Part shown: positions 17,537 to 26,096 of the stretch, one piece after another
Layout of the letters: each line of letters begins with the position of its first letter
How positions within the stretch are numbered: position 1 is the stretch's first letter
Made by a program: the position numbers and the translations under genes
The notes under the pieces: generated by a model
Seen by the model: the letters and a program-made list of their open reading frames with translations, nothing else
What the model was told of the DNA's origin: nothing
The model's database searches: none
NCBI GenBank assembly: GCA_017303875.1
Contig: JAFLBP010000017.1
Span: 1 to 64,000, forward strand
DNA length: 64,000 nt
Source of the DNA: Chitinophagales bacterium
Lineage (GTDB): Bacteria; Bacteroidota; Bacteroidia; Chitinophagales; Saprospiraceae
Reading direction: 5' to 3'

Positions 17537-18892
17537 ATGCTAATACGTTTTTCGGTTTCAAACTTTTATTCTTTTAAGGAAACGACAGATTTTAACATGC
17601 TTCCGGGCAACGTCAGGCGGCTGTCCAATCATGTATATAAACCAACGCCAGCGTTGGAGACCTTAAAACTTGCTGCCATCTACGGGCCTAATGGGGCAGG
17701 TAAGTCGAACCTGGTAAAAGCGATGTGGTATATGAAGACCATGATTGCTGAAGGCTGGCTTTCTCCGTCGAATAATAAGTTTCAATTAGATCCATCTTGT
17801 ATAGAACAGCCCTCAAGTTTTGAAATTGAATTTGCGCTGAAGGGCAGTATGTATGTTTATGGTTTTGACGTACAAAATTTTGAAATATCAGAAGAGTGGC
17901 TATATCAGACATTTACCAAAAAAGAGGATGAATTGATATTTCACCGTTACACGAATGGTGAAAAAAATCGCTTAATATTAGCCGAGAATTTTATCAAAAC
18001 CGCTGAGGACAAGTTGCGCCTTCAACTGTATGAACAAGAGATGCTCAAGCCCAAAATGCTGCTAATTAAGTTGTTATCGGAGGCCAAATTTGATTTCGGT
18101 GTTGTAAGAACTGCTTTTGAATATTTATCCCAAAAATGGATTTTTATTTTTTCGCAGACGACAAAAGGATTAGTTCAGAATTTGGTTTCAGAAGAAGCCT
18201 TCTATGCATTTGCGCAATCGCTCATTGCCTCGCTGCAAACGGGCATTACACGTTTGGAAATAGAAACCAAAGACCTGTCCATGCTTTTGCCCGAGGATAT
18301 AGCCGCAAAGGAAAAGCTGGCATTTGAGGAGGCAGAGCGCAACGGGAAACAAGTGATCAGCAAAGCAGACGGCCTGGGCAATGAATTATTGATTCAGCGG
18401 ATTGCCGGGCAGATTGTTGGCCGGCGCTTGCTTTTTTGGCACGAAGGCGCTGCTGATGGCGCACGACCCTTTGTTTTTGCGCAGGAGTCAGATGGAACCA
18501 AGCGTTTACTGGAGCTTTTGGTCGCATTTTACAGGGCGATTAAAACGGATGCAATTGTTGTGGTAGATGAACTGGAACGCGCAATACACCCGGTACTTTG
18601 TGCTGCTTTGGTTTCAAAATTTGCGGAGGACAAGCAAACCTTGGGGCAGCTTATTTTTACAACACACGAGGCAGAATTGTTAGATCAAAATTATATGCGC
18701 TCCGATGAATTCTGGTTTGTGGAGAAAGGCCAAAATGGCGAAAGCAAGCTAACTCCGATGAGCGATTATAAGGACGTGCGCTTTGATCTGGACTTGCACA
18801 AAGGTTATCTGAATGGTCGGTTTGGAGCCGTCCCGTTTACAGGTGATATTCGCAAACTTCAATGGAATAAAAATGCCGAAGCGCAATACTAA
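17537..18892 (+). CDS. RloA-like AAA ATPase (AbiLi-type defence component)
   Basis: A 451-residue ATPase of the AAA_15/OLD-like group. Walker A is 'IYGPNGAGKSNLVKAMW' (about 50-66), a signature-like 'ESDGTKRLLELL' lies near 320, Walker B is 'AIVVVDELERAIHP' (about 338-351), and the H-loop is 'LIFTTHEAELLDQ'. The N-terminus 'MLIRFSVSNFYSFKE' is the usual SMC/RecF-like opening. The region between the Walker motifs is long and helical. Partner: it overlaps the RloB-like gene by 20 bp. Families of this type (RloAB, AbiL; compare PARIS, which pairs AAA_15 with a DUF4435 nuclease) act in anti-phage abortive infection; that role is inferred. Base use looks more AT-rich than neighbours, consistent with transfer. 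Confidence 0.85.
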   Translation: MLIRFSVSNFYSFKETTDFNMLPGNVRRLSNHVYKPTPALETLKLAAIYGPNGAGKSNLVKAMWYMKTMIAEGWLSPSNNKFQLDPSCIEQPSSFEIEFALKGSMYVYGFDVQNFEISEEWLYQTFTKKEDELIFHRYTNGEKNRLILAENFIKTAEDKLRLQLYEQEMLKPKMLLIKLLSEAKFDFGVVRTAFEYLSQKWIFIFSQTTKGLVQNLVSEEAFYAFAQSLIASLQTGITRLEIETKDLSMLLPEDIAAKEKLAFEEAERNGKQVISKADGLGNELLIQRIAGQIVGRRLLFWHEGAADGARPFVFAQESDGTKRLLELLVAFYRAIKTDAIVVVDELERAIHPVLCAALVSKFAEDKQTLGQLIFTTHEAELLDQNYMRSDEFWFVEKGQNGESKLTPMSDYKDVRFDLDLHKGYLNGRFGAVPFTGDIRKLQWNKNAEAQY

Positions 18893-19493
18893 TCGGGCAT
18901 ACAAACGCGGTGAACCTCATCGTGATATGCGCCTGTTCGTCATAGTTGCCGAGGGGGAAAGAGAAGATGAGTATTTTTCCTGGTTTGACAAACGTAACTC
19001 CCGAATACAGGTGCAAATTGTGCCAAGGGAAGGACACGCTTCTGCGCCAAATCATTTTATTAAGCGTTTGGAAAATTTCGTTGATGCCTCACAAATTGGC
19101 ATCAATGGGATGGATAGCGTTTGGTTTGTTCTTGACGTTGATCGTTGGAGCCGAGAAGCGATTAACGATCTAATCTCTTATGCTGAAAGTGCAACTTTTT
19201 CTTGTAATGTTGCGATCAGTAACCCTTGCTTCGAAGTCTGGCTCGTCTATCACTATCAAACTTTTCCAGTTGATATAGCGCTGAATTGCGCTGAGCTAAA
19301 AACATTTTTGGGAACGCTTGTTCGCGGTGGTTTCAGACCAGATATTACCTGCCCTGATATTCATAATGCTATTCGCAATGCTTCCTTGCAAGATAAGGAA
19401 GCCCGAATGCACCAATACCCCGATCTATTGAGAACGAAAGTCTATTTCCTTGCACAGGAATTATTGGAAGTTCTGGGTAATAATTGGCGCTAA
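18873..19493 (+). CDS. RloB-like protein, probable Toprim-type effector
   Basis: A 206-residue partner of the preceding ATPase. After a basic N-terminus ('MPKRNTNRAYKRGEP') comes 'RLFVIVAEGEREDEYFSWF', with the E-G-x-x-E arrangement of a Toprim first strand, and about 70 residues later 'SVWFVLDVDRWSRE', with the D-x-D of the second. 'ISNPCFEVWLVYHYQ' is the conserved RloB 'NPcFE.W' segment. Together these suggest a metal-dependent nuclease, as in the PARIS effector AriB. The ATG at 18873 lies inside the end of the ATPase gene. The last 4 bp overlap the convergent DUF4249 gene. Confidence 0.83.
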   Translation: MPKRNTNRAYKRGEPHRDMRLFVIVAEGEREDEYFSWFDKRNSRIQVQIVPREGHASAPNHFIKRLENFVDASQIGINGMDSVWFVLDVDRWSREAINDLISYAESATFSCNVAISNPCFEVWLVYHYQTFPVDIALNCAELKTFLGTLVRGGFRPDITCPDIHNAIRNASLQDKEARMHQYPDLLRTKVYFLAQELLEVLGNNWR

Positions 19494-20569
19494 CGCCACC
19501 ACTCCGGCTTAAGCAAGGTACTATTCGGAAAAGTTAAACAATTAAAACATTCGCTTTTAATTGTCGATTGCGTTGTGTTGCAGTAAGGCGCTACGTAGCT
19601 TCGGATATCCAAACTAAGGCTTCCTTTATTGGCAAAACGAATCAAAGTATCTACCGCTGCGATTTCAAAGAGGCCCAGCGCTCGCTGACCGGGGTTCTGG
19701 GTTTGCCACACATTTCCGGCTATACGCGCAGGCGGTGGGTCAAAAATGGTTCCTTGTGGCTCCACTACACTTTTTACTTTTGTCCAATATTCATACGCCT
19801 CACGGGAAATAACGCGCTGTCGCCCGACAAAAGCTACCCGGCTTTCAAAAATATGATTGATGCGTACACGCCCGATCTCTGCCGAAATGGCGGCGCCACC
19901 CTGGTAATCGCCCGGATCAAGTATTTCCAACAGTTGTTGACTGCTATTGGTACTGTTAATAAAACATTGCCGCGCCGCAGGAGCAAAAGGCCCGGGCAAT
20001 TGTAATTCCTGAAAAAGAAAGGTGAGGTCGCTGTCCCAGCGCAAACACACATCCGCTGGAATTTGCGCAGGCAAGTGGCTGTAAATACGCAAAAAAGCTT
20101 CCGGGGTTTGTACCAAACGCCCTTCTGCATTGGGATGCTGCACCCAGCGGTCGTCGAATAACAAACTGTCGGCCGGTATCGGCTCCGGCATGCGGTCGGA
20201 GGAGGAGCGGTACGCCTGCCCCGTATTCAAGCGGATTTCAAGGTGATAAATATGCCCCGGAATGCCACTCACAGAATCGAGCTGGTAGCGGTGGGCCGGC
20301 ACAAAACGCTCGGCAAAGGGATAACTGCGGCCCTCGGTTTCGTCGACCAAATGCACCTGTGCACCAACAACCGCACTGAAGTCCCGGGTTTCAAAGTCGC
20401 CGGGATGTAACAGCCGCAATACATGCGGGCCGCTGAGGTTGGTAAAACTGCCGGAAACAACCAGCGCATCGGAGTCGGCTTCCGGCGCTTCAAAACTAAT
20501 CTCCCGGATACAGCCCCAAACCGTAAGCAAGCCCAGGAGTCCGGTAAAAATGCGGAGCAAATGATTCAT
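19490..20569 (-). CDS. DUF4249 lipoprotein
   Basis: A 359-residue predicted lipoprotein: the signal 'MNHLLRIFTGLLGLLTVWGC' ends in a lipobox at Cys20, followed by 'IREISFEAPEADSDALVVSG', the typical DUF4249 opening. The fold is likely all-beta, ending with a Cys-containing tail ('SECFNCLTFP'). DUF4249 genes usually sit beside a TonB-dependent receptor and are thought to be its surface partner; no receptor is adjacent here. Function unknown. Confidence 0.85.
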   Translation of the reverse strand: MNHLLRIFTGLLGLLTVWGCIREISFEAPEADSDALVVSGSFTNLSGPHVLRLLHPGDFETRDFSAVVGAQVHLVDETEGRSYPFAERFVPAHRYQLDSVSGIPGHIYHLEIRLNTGQAYRSSSDRMPEPIPADSLLFDDRWVQHPNAEGRLVQTPEAFLRIYSHLPAQIPADVCLRWDSDLTFLFQELQLPGPFAPAARQCFINSTNSSQQLLEILDPGDYQGGAAISAEIGRVRINHIFESRVAFVGRQRVISREAYEYWTKVKSVVEPQGTIFDPPPARIAGNVWQTQNPGQRALGLFEIAAVDTLIRFANKGSLSLDIRSYVAPYCNTTQSTIKSECFNCLTFPNSTLLKPEWWR

Positions 20570-20676
20570 AGTTCAGAAAAGGCTGATAAAATACGCTGCA
20601 AGATACGGGATAAATTACTTAACAAAGTGATCTGTCTCATTGCAACAACTTCCCGCCGGCTGCAACTTTGCAGTAT

Positions 20677-20806
20677 CAAAAGAACAAAACAAAGTCAATC
20701 CTTCTAACAGAAAAACATTGCTGTTGAGTAGTGTAAGCGTTGAGTAGATAGTTTAACCATCTCCTTGTGTTGCCCTGCGGTGCCCCCCGTGCCGCAGGGC
20801 TTTTTT
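20677..20806 (+). ncRNA. Candidate small RNA ending in an orphan terminator
   Basis: ATTG (20639-20642), 20 bp, then CAACTTTG (20663-20670) form a near-consensus promoter. About 100 nt later is the terminator at 20772-20806. No start codon with a usable frame lies between. GTTGAGTAG occurs twice (20723-20731 and 20739-20747), possibly an unpaired target-binding or protein-binding site. The identity is unknown; a 6S-like RNA is one possibility, not shown. Confidence 0.45.
20772..20806 (+). terminator. Intrinsic terminator between divergent genes
   Basis: A 9-bp GC-rich stem (GCCCTGCGG / CCGCAGGGC) with an 11-nt loop, followed by six T on the plus strand. The minus-strand reading lacks a T-run, so it is one-directional. 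The nearest upstream plus-strand gene ends at 19493 beyond an opposite-strand gene. Confidence 0.85.
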
Positions 20807-20942
20807 GTGTGCGTTTGGCGGGTATTGCAACGTTTAATCCCACATTCTTTTGCCCACCGTTTTCATTTCCCCGCTTTCAAAAGCTGAAATAGGCAGAAAA
20901 TCGCTTACTTTGCAACAAGAAATAAAGTTAAAGCCATAGGAT

Positions 20943-23555
20943 ATGTTTCAACGCCAAGCCCGGGATCCTTTTCCCAGAAAAAATATGCTGCTCCTGGCCG
21001 CATTAGTGCTGAGCTTTTTGGGATATTTGATTTATCGACTCAGCGCAGCGCCCAAGGCGCAGGGAACTACGCCGACGCAGGAAAATCCCAAGCCCAAAGA
21101 CGGCAGCATGCGCCCGGACGAAATCTATCACCTCTCCCGGGAATATCCGTTTTTTCAACCGGATCTGAAGACTTTTGAGCAGGCTATGGCCTCGGTGGAT
21201 CTTTCCAATACCGCCGCCCGCGGCCCGGTTAAAGGCTTCTCGGCGCCCTGGAAAGTAGAAGGCCCGGGCAATATCGGCGCCCGGGTCAATACCATTAAAG
21301 TACACCCCGCTAATCCGAATATCATCTACGTCGGATATGCCCGCGGCGGCGTCTGGAAAACAAATGACGGCGGCGCTAACTGGTTTCCGATTTTTGACAA
21401 ACAGGATTTTCTCGCCATCGGCGATATAGAACTCGACCCGCAAAATCCCAATGTGGTATATGTCGGTACCGGCGACCCTAATATCAGCTCGCACCCCGGC
21501 CTTGGCGACGGCCTCTGGAAAAGTACCGATGGCGGCAATACCTGGCAATCGCTCGGACTGAGCGCCCAGCGCATTATTTCCAAAATCATAGTACACCCTT
21601 CCAATGCCAATACGCTCTATGTCGCAACCATGGGCCTGCCTTTTGAACGCAACAACCAACGCGGCCTGTACAAAACTACCAACGGCGGACAAAGCTGGCA
21701 ACAAGTACTTTTTGTAAGCAACGAATGCGGCGTTATTGATATGGAAATGGATCACAGCAACCCGGATGTAATTTATGCCGCCGTCTGGGATCGTATCCGA
21801 AACAGTAAAGAATCGCTCGTGAGCGGCAACAATGCCCGTATCTGGAAAACCACCAACGGCGGCGCCAACTGGACCAAACTCGAAGGCGGCCTGCCCGACT
21901 ACCGTCAGAGCCGCATCGGTGTAGCCATTTCGGCCGACAACCAGCTGCTCGTTGCCCTTTATGTAGACTCTACCCTGAATATCAACAACTTCTACTACAG
22001 CAATGATGGCGGCACCAGCTGGTCGACCAAGGCCAACAGCGGCCTCGATCCCGGATTTATGGGCGGTTTTGGCTGGTACTTCGGCAAAGTATACGTCAAT
22101 CCGTTTAATAAAGATGATATTTTCGCCTGCGGCGTCGAACTCTGGCGCTCGCTCGATGGCGGCGATAACTGGTTTCAGGCAACACCCGACTGGTTTACCT
22201 ATGAAGTACATGCCGATATGCACGACATGGCTTTCATTGATGCCGATACGTATCTTTTGGCAACAGACGGCGGCCTTTACCGCACTACCGATGCCGGACT
22301 AAGCTGGGTAAAAATTGAAAATATTCCAACCAGTCAGTTTTATCGGGTAGCGCATAATCCCCATAACCCGGAATGGTTTTACGGAGGGATGCAGGATAAC
22401 GGCACCTCCGGCGGCAACCTCGAAATTATCAATGAATGGCCGCGTATTTTTGGTGGCGATGGCTTTCAGCCTGTATTTCACCCGACCAATCCTGATATTT
22501 TTTATGCCGAAACCCAAAATGGGGGCATCTGGGGCACTGTAAATGGCTTTTTTGAGCCTGCTACAAGCGGTATCGATCCCAACGATCGCCGCAACTGGGA
22601 TATGCCCTATCAAATCAGCGCGCACGACCCCGATGTCATGTTTGCCGGTACCGATAAAATTTATATGAGCTTTGGTCACCCGCCGTTTTGGGTTCCGGTT
22701 AGTGAAGACCTTACCGACGGCGTGATTTACGGCAATAATTTTCACGATATTACCACACTGCACGAATCGCCGATTGATGCCAACCTCGTGTATGCGGGCA
22801 CTTCCGACGCCAATGTGTGGCGCGGCAATCCTTTTACCGGCGAGTGGGAAAACATCAGCGCCGGCCTTCCCGAACGTTATGTGTCGAGCGTACGCGCTTC
22901 GCTGAGCCTGCCCGATCGGGTGTACGTGACCATGACCGGCTACCGCGCCAACGACAACAGTCCGCATCTCTTCCGCTCCGACAACCGGGGCAACTCCTGG
23001 CAAAGCATTGCCGGCAACCTGCCCGGTTTTGCCATCAACGACCTGTTGATTTTGCCCGGGCATCAGGATTCCATCATTTTTGTGGCCACAGATGCCGGCG
23101 TCTACGGTACGGCCGATGGTGGCAACAACTGGGCGCGTGTAGGCGCCGATATGCCCAAAGTGCAAACCTTGTCGCTGGCACACAACCCGCAATTGCGCCG
23201 ATTGGTGGCAGGTACCTTTGCAAGAAGCATTTACACCTTCCCGCTGGATTCGCTGAAACTCGGCAATGTATCCACCAATGCGCCCGGCAGTGATGTGGCG
23301 CCTGCGCTGCGTGTTACGCCCAACCCGATCTTTGGCGAGGCGGCAATCCTGCTCGAACGCCTTAAACCCCGCCTGAGTACACAGGTTTTGGTATGTGATC
23401 TGAACGGCCGCATCGTTTGGCAAACCCAGGTAAGTGGCGCGCAACAACATCGGCTGCCTTTGCCGGCTGCCGAGCTGGCGCCGGGTGTTTACGTCGCTTT
23501 TGCCCGCTCAGAAGGCCGCAACTGGGGACAGCAAAAATTTGTGATTGCCCGTTAA
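20943..23555 (+). CDS. T9SS-sorted BNR/sortilin-like beta-propeller protein
   Basis: An 870-residue exported protein. A basic N-terminus and one hydrophobic segment (about 19-36) precede a long propeller made of BNR/Asp-box-like blades, with many copies of the pattern 'KTNDGGANW' or 'STDGGNTWQ' between about 95 and 770. Such folds occur in GH74 xyloglucanases, sialidases and VPS10/sortilin domains. I saw no clear catalytic acid pair, so enzymatic activity is not claimed. The C-terminus ('ALRVTPNPIFGEAAILL' to 'GQQKFVIAR') is a T9SS sorting domain. The stop TAA touches the ATG of the next gene, so the two are cotranscribed. Confidence 0.9.
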   Translation: MFQRQARDPFPRKNMLLLAALVLSFLGYLIYRLSAAPKAQGTTPTQENPKPKDGSMRPDEIYHLSREYPFFQPDLKTFEQAMASVDLSNTAARGPVKGFSAPWKVEGPGNIGARVNTIKVHPANPNIIYVGYARGGVWKTNDGGANWFPIFDKQDFLAIGDIELDPQNPNVVYVGTGDPNISSHPGLGDGLWKSTDGGNTWQSLGLSAQRIISKIIVHPSNANTLYVATMGLPFERNNQRGLYKTTNGGQSWQQVLFVSNECGVIDMEMDHSNPDVIYAAVWDRIRNSKESLVSGNNARIWKTTNGGANWTKLEGGLPDYRQSRIGVAISADNQLLVALYVDSTLNINNFYYSNDGGTSWSTKANSGLDPGFMGGFGWYFGKVYVNPFNKDDIFACGVELWRSLDGGDNWFQATPDWFTYEVHADMHDMAFIDADTYLLATDGGLYRTTDAGLSWVKIENIPTSQFYRVAHNPHNPEWFYGGMQDNGTSGGNLEIINEWPRIFGGDGFQPVFHPTNPDIFYAETQNGGIWGTVNGFFEPATSGIDPNDRRNWDMPYQISAHDPDVMFAGTDKIYMSFGHPPFWVPVSEDLTDGVIYGNNFHDITTLHESPIDANLVYAGTSDANVWRGNPFTGEWENISAGLPERYVSSVRASLSLPDRVYVTMTGYRANDNSPHLFRSDNRGNSWQSIAGNLPGFAINDLLILPGHQDSIIFVATDAGVYGTADGGNNWARVGADMPKVQTLSLAHNPQLRRLVAGTFARSIYTFPLDSLKLGNVSTNAPGSDVAPALRVTPNPIFGEAAILLERLKPRLSTQVLVCDLNGRIVWQTQVSGAQQHRLPLPAAELAPGVYVAFARSEGRNWGQQKFVIAR

Positions 23556-24896
23556 ATGGGCGTATTTCGCTACATTGCCCTTGTCTTCGGACTGGCATTT
23601 GCGCTGCTTGTCCCGCCTTTTCAGTCGCCCGATGAGCCGGCACATTGGAAACGCGCCTATGCGCTCAGCGAAGGGCAATGGATAGCCCGGCAGCAGGAGC
23701 AGCGCCTGGGGCTGGAGCTTCCGCGCAGTCTGGATGCGGTTATTGACTCGTTTCAGTATTTGAAAAACGACTATTCGGCGCAGCTCTCGATGCCGCGCTG
23801 GCAGCAGTGCCGGGCGATTCCTCTGGCAAGCTCGGAACGCCATTTTTCCGATTTGGCCAATACCGGGTTTTATGCGCCGTTCGGATATTTGCCGCAGGCG
23901 CTGGGCATCGCAATCGGGCGTTTTTTTGGGGCTTCGGCGCTGGATTTGTTGTATTGGGCGCGCATTTTTAATGTACTGAGCTGGCTTTTGTTGCTGGAGT
24001 CAGCTTTTGCTGGGCCCCATTTCTTATTGCGATCGTTGCAGGTTTTTTGTCTGTTTCCGGCGGTGCTGGTATTGTCGGCTTCCGCCAATCCGGATGTAGC
24101 AGTTTTCGGTGTTTTTGTTTTGCTTTTTATGCGTTGGACACGCAACCCGGACGCCCCGCGAACCCCACCGCGCAGGATGCTTGAACTGTTGTTATTTGCC
24201 CTGATCTGCGCGCAGAAAATAATCGTCTGGCCCTTAGTTTTATTGACCCGGCGTCGCTATGGCACAGCCCTGGCGGGTTTGTTGGCCATTGCCTGCTGGG
24301 GCTGGTACAGCAATGGGTTGTTTATTCCATACGATGCCTACGACCCGGCAGTGCGCGATTTTCAGACCCTCAATCCCGGTGTTCATCCGGCGGCACAGGC
24401 GCATTGGGTGCTGGCCCACCCTGTTGATTTTTTCTGGAATACAGGTCGCTCGCTGCTCGAATCGCTGCCCAGTACGCTGGCGCATTTGAGTGTGAAGTTC
24501 GGTTGGGAAAAAAATTATTTACCCGCCTGGCTGATGGGCATCTTGTTTGGCGCACTGGGGCTGGCGACAAGCACTACGGAATGGGGAATGCGGAATGGGG
24601 AATGCGGAATTTTTATGCGTATGCGGGCTGCACTGGCAATTGCGCTTTACGTAGCGGGGTTTGCCTTTACCATGTATTTATTGTGGCATCCGGTGGGTGC
24701 TGCGACGATCAGCAACTGGCAGGGCCGGTATTTTTTTATGGCAGTTCCGTTGTTTTTATTATTAATTGAAAACGACAAATTAAGTCCTTTTTTTAAGGAG
24801 AAAAACGCATTTTACCTGAAAATGGCCTTAAATGGCGTATTGATTTTTGCAAATGTATACATGGCGTTTGCCATTGTAATGCGCTATTGGGACTGA
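23556..24896 (+). CDS. DUF2142-like polytopic membrane protein with heptamer-repeat insertion
   Basis: 446 residues, about ten hydrophobic segments. The opening 'LLVPPFQSPDEPAHWKRAYAL' is the DUF2142 signature and resembles the acidic first loop of GT-C glycosyltransferases; the biochemical role is unknown. Residues about 341-352 ('EWGMRNGECGIF') are the translation of a five-unit GGAATGN repeat at 24577-24611, lying in a loop between two hydrophobic helices. This is a copy of the repeat found between genes elsewhere in the window, so it looks like a tolerated in-frame insertion. The ATG directly follows the stop of the T9SS propeller gene. The 3' end overlaps the convergent wecA-like gene by 13 bp. 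Confidence 0.8.
   Translation: MGVFRYIALVFGLAFALLVPPFQSPDEPAHWKRAYALSEGQWIARQQEQRLGLELPRSLDAVIDSFQYLKNDYSAQLSMPRWQQCRAIPLASSERHFSDLANTGFYAPFGYLPQALGIAIGRFFGASALDLLYWARIFNVLSWLLLLESAFAGPHFLLRSLQVFCLFPAVLVLSASANPDVAVFGVFVLLFMRWTRNPDAPRTPPRRMLELLLFALICAQKIIVWPLVLLTRRRYGTALAGLLAIACWGWYSNGLFIPYDAYDPAVRDFQTLNPGVHPAAQAHWVLAHPVDFFWNTGRSLLESLPSTLAHLSVKFGWEKNYLPAWLMGILFGALGLATSTTEWGMRNGECGIFMRMRAALAIALYVAGFAFTMYLLWHPVGAATISNWQGRYFFMAVPLFLLLIENDKLSPFFKEKNAFYLKMALNGVLIFANVYMAFAIVMRYWD
24577..24611 (+). repeat. Heptamer repeat inside a coding sequence
   Basis: Alternating GGAATGG and GGAATGC units (five, the last decaying to GGAATTT) inside the DUF2142-like gene, in frame. Same unit as the intergenic heptamer elements. 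Confidence 0.85.
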
Positions 24897-25957
24897 TGGG
24901 TATTATTCCGTTTTTGTTCAAGTGCCAAACGGCGGCGATAGAGCAAATAAGTGGCTGAAGTGGCGACCGATAATTGTAACAGGATAAGGATGAGGGTGCC
25001 CCAGTTGTGCAGCAGGTAAGTGGCGATCACGAAAATAATAGTTGCCGAAACCAGTGCAAGTGTAGCCTGAAGGTGGTTGAGGCCAATATCCAGCAATAAA
25101 TGGTGGATATGGTTGCGGTCGGGATGAAAAGGCGAGCGCCCCTGGGCGATGCGGACAAAAAATACCCGGAACGTATCGAACAAGGGAACAATGAGCATGG
25201 CAAAAGCAATGGCCGGAGCCGATTGGAACACATATTGCGCCGGAATATGATCCTTATGATTCATTTCTATGAAATGAATGGTCATCACCGCGCATACTAA
25301 GCCGATGAGCAACGAGCCGGTATCGCCCATAAAAATGCGGGCGGGTGTAAAATTGTATTTTAAAAAAGCGATGATGCCGCCGGCAAGCGAAAAAGCAACC
25401 ATTGCGAACGCCATTTCATCAATAACAAAAAACCAGCTGCCCCAAAGCAGACAAGCCAGCAAACCAATGCTGCCCGCCAGCCCGTTGATACCGTCGATGA
25501 GGTTCACCGCATTGATAATGCCCACGATCACCACGATGGAAAGTACAAAAGAGCTGATTTCGGGGATGGTGGTTACGCCCAGCACCCCGTGCAGGTCGGT
25601 GATGCGAATGCCTGCTTTATAGGCCAAAACGGCGGCGGCTAATAATTGCCCGATGAATTTTTTCATGGGCGACATGGGCATGATGTCGTCGAGTACCCCG
25701 ATCAGGAACAACATTACAAAAGCCGCAAAAATGTATTGTAAAACCCCGAAAACTTCCAGGGGGGTCCAGAGTACGATACCACAGATGGCGCCTGCAAAAA
25801 TACCGATACCGCCCAGCGAGGGGGTTGGTTCAATGTGGGCGCTGCGCTCATTGGGTTTGTCGTATAAACGGCGTTCACGGGCTACGCGAATGATGACCGG
25901 GATCATCAAAAACGTGAGTGTGAAGGCAGTAATAAAACCTAATATGATGGCGTACAT
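24884..25957 (-). CDS. Polyprenyl-phosphate HexNAc-1-phosphate transferase (WecA/TagO/MraY family)
   Basis: A 357-residue integral membrane enzyme with about eleven helices that starts surface glycan synthesis by moving a sugar-1-phosphate, usually GlcNAc-1-P, from UDP-sugar to undecaprenyl phosphate. Family motifs are present: 'PTPSLGGIGIF', the Mg-binding 'LIGVLDDIMPMSPMKKF', 'NAVNLIDGINGLAGS', 'RIFMGDTGSLLIG' and 'FHPDRNHIHHLLLD' (the His-rich WecA-type sugar loop, which separates it from MraY). It uses the carrier lipid made by the uppS product of this window. Convergent overlap with the DUF2142-like gene. The start at 25957 gives 'MYAIILGFITAFTLTFLMI'. Confidence 0.92.
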   Translation of the reverse strand: MYAIILGFITAFTLTFLMIPVIIRVARERRLYDKPNERSAHIEPTPSLGGIGIFAGAICGIVLWTPLEVFGVLQYIFAAFVMLFLIGVLDDIMPMSPMKKFIGQLLAAAVLAYKAGIRITDLHGVLGVTTIPEISSFVLSIVVIVGIINAVNLIDGINGLAGSIGLLACLLWGSWFFVIDEMAFAMVAFSLAGGIIAFLKYNFTPARIFMGDTGSLLIGLVCAVMTIHFIEMNHKDHIPAQYVFQSAPAIAFAMLIVPLFDTFRVFFVRIAQGRSPFHPDRNHIHHLLLDIGLNHLQATLALVSATIIFVIATYLLHNWGTLILILLQLSVATSATYLLYRRRLALEQKRNNTHQSQ

Positions 25958-26096
25958 AAGCGTTTCGGGTGCTTTATCGGCCGAGCGTTACTTTACACGG
26001 TTGAAGCGTCAGAATCAGCAATTACGGCATAAAACATTTCACGCCGTTCATCGTTTTTTGCTACGAGCAAGGTGGTTCAATACCCGGCCATAGACT

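Larger units (their letters stand above)
20570..20942. other. Divergent intergenic region with a candidate small RNA
   Basis: A 373-bp spacer between the divergent DUF4249 and BNR-propeller genes. It holds a promoter-like site, two 9-nt direct repeats and a strong plus-strand terminator that serves no visible gene (listed separately). The last 130 bp before the propeller gene contain TTACTTTG (one mismatch to TAnnTTTG, near 20907), a possible promoter for that gene. Confidence 0.6.

Noticed and set aside
21003..22223. Long minus-strand frame (406 codons) and a similar one at 22299-23450
   Set aside because: Both lie antisense to the BNR-propeller gene, whose product has clear domains and a sorting signal; the antisense translations show no recognisable family.
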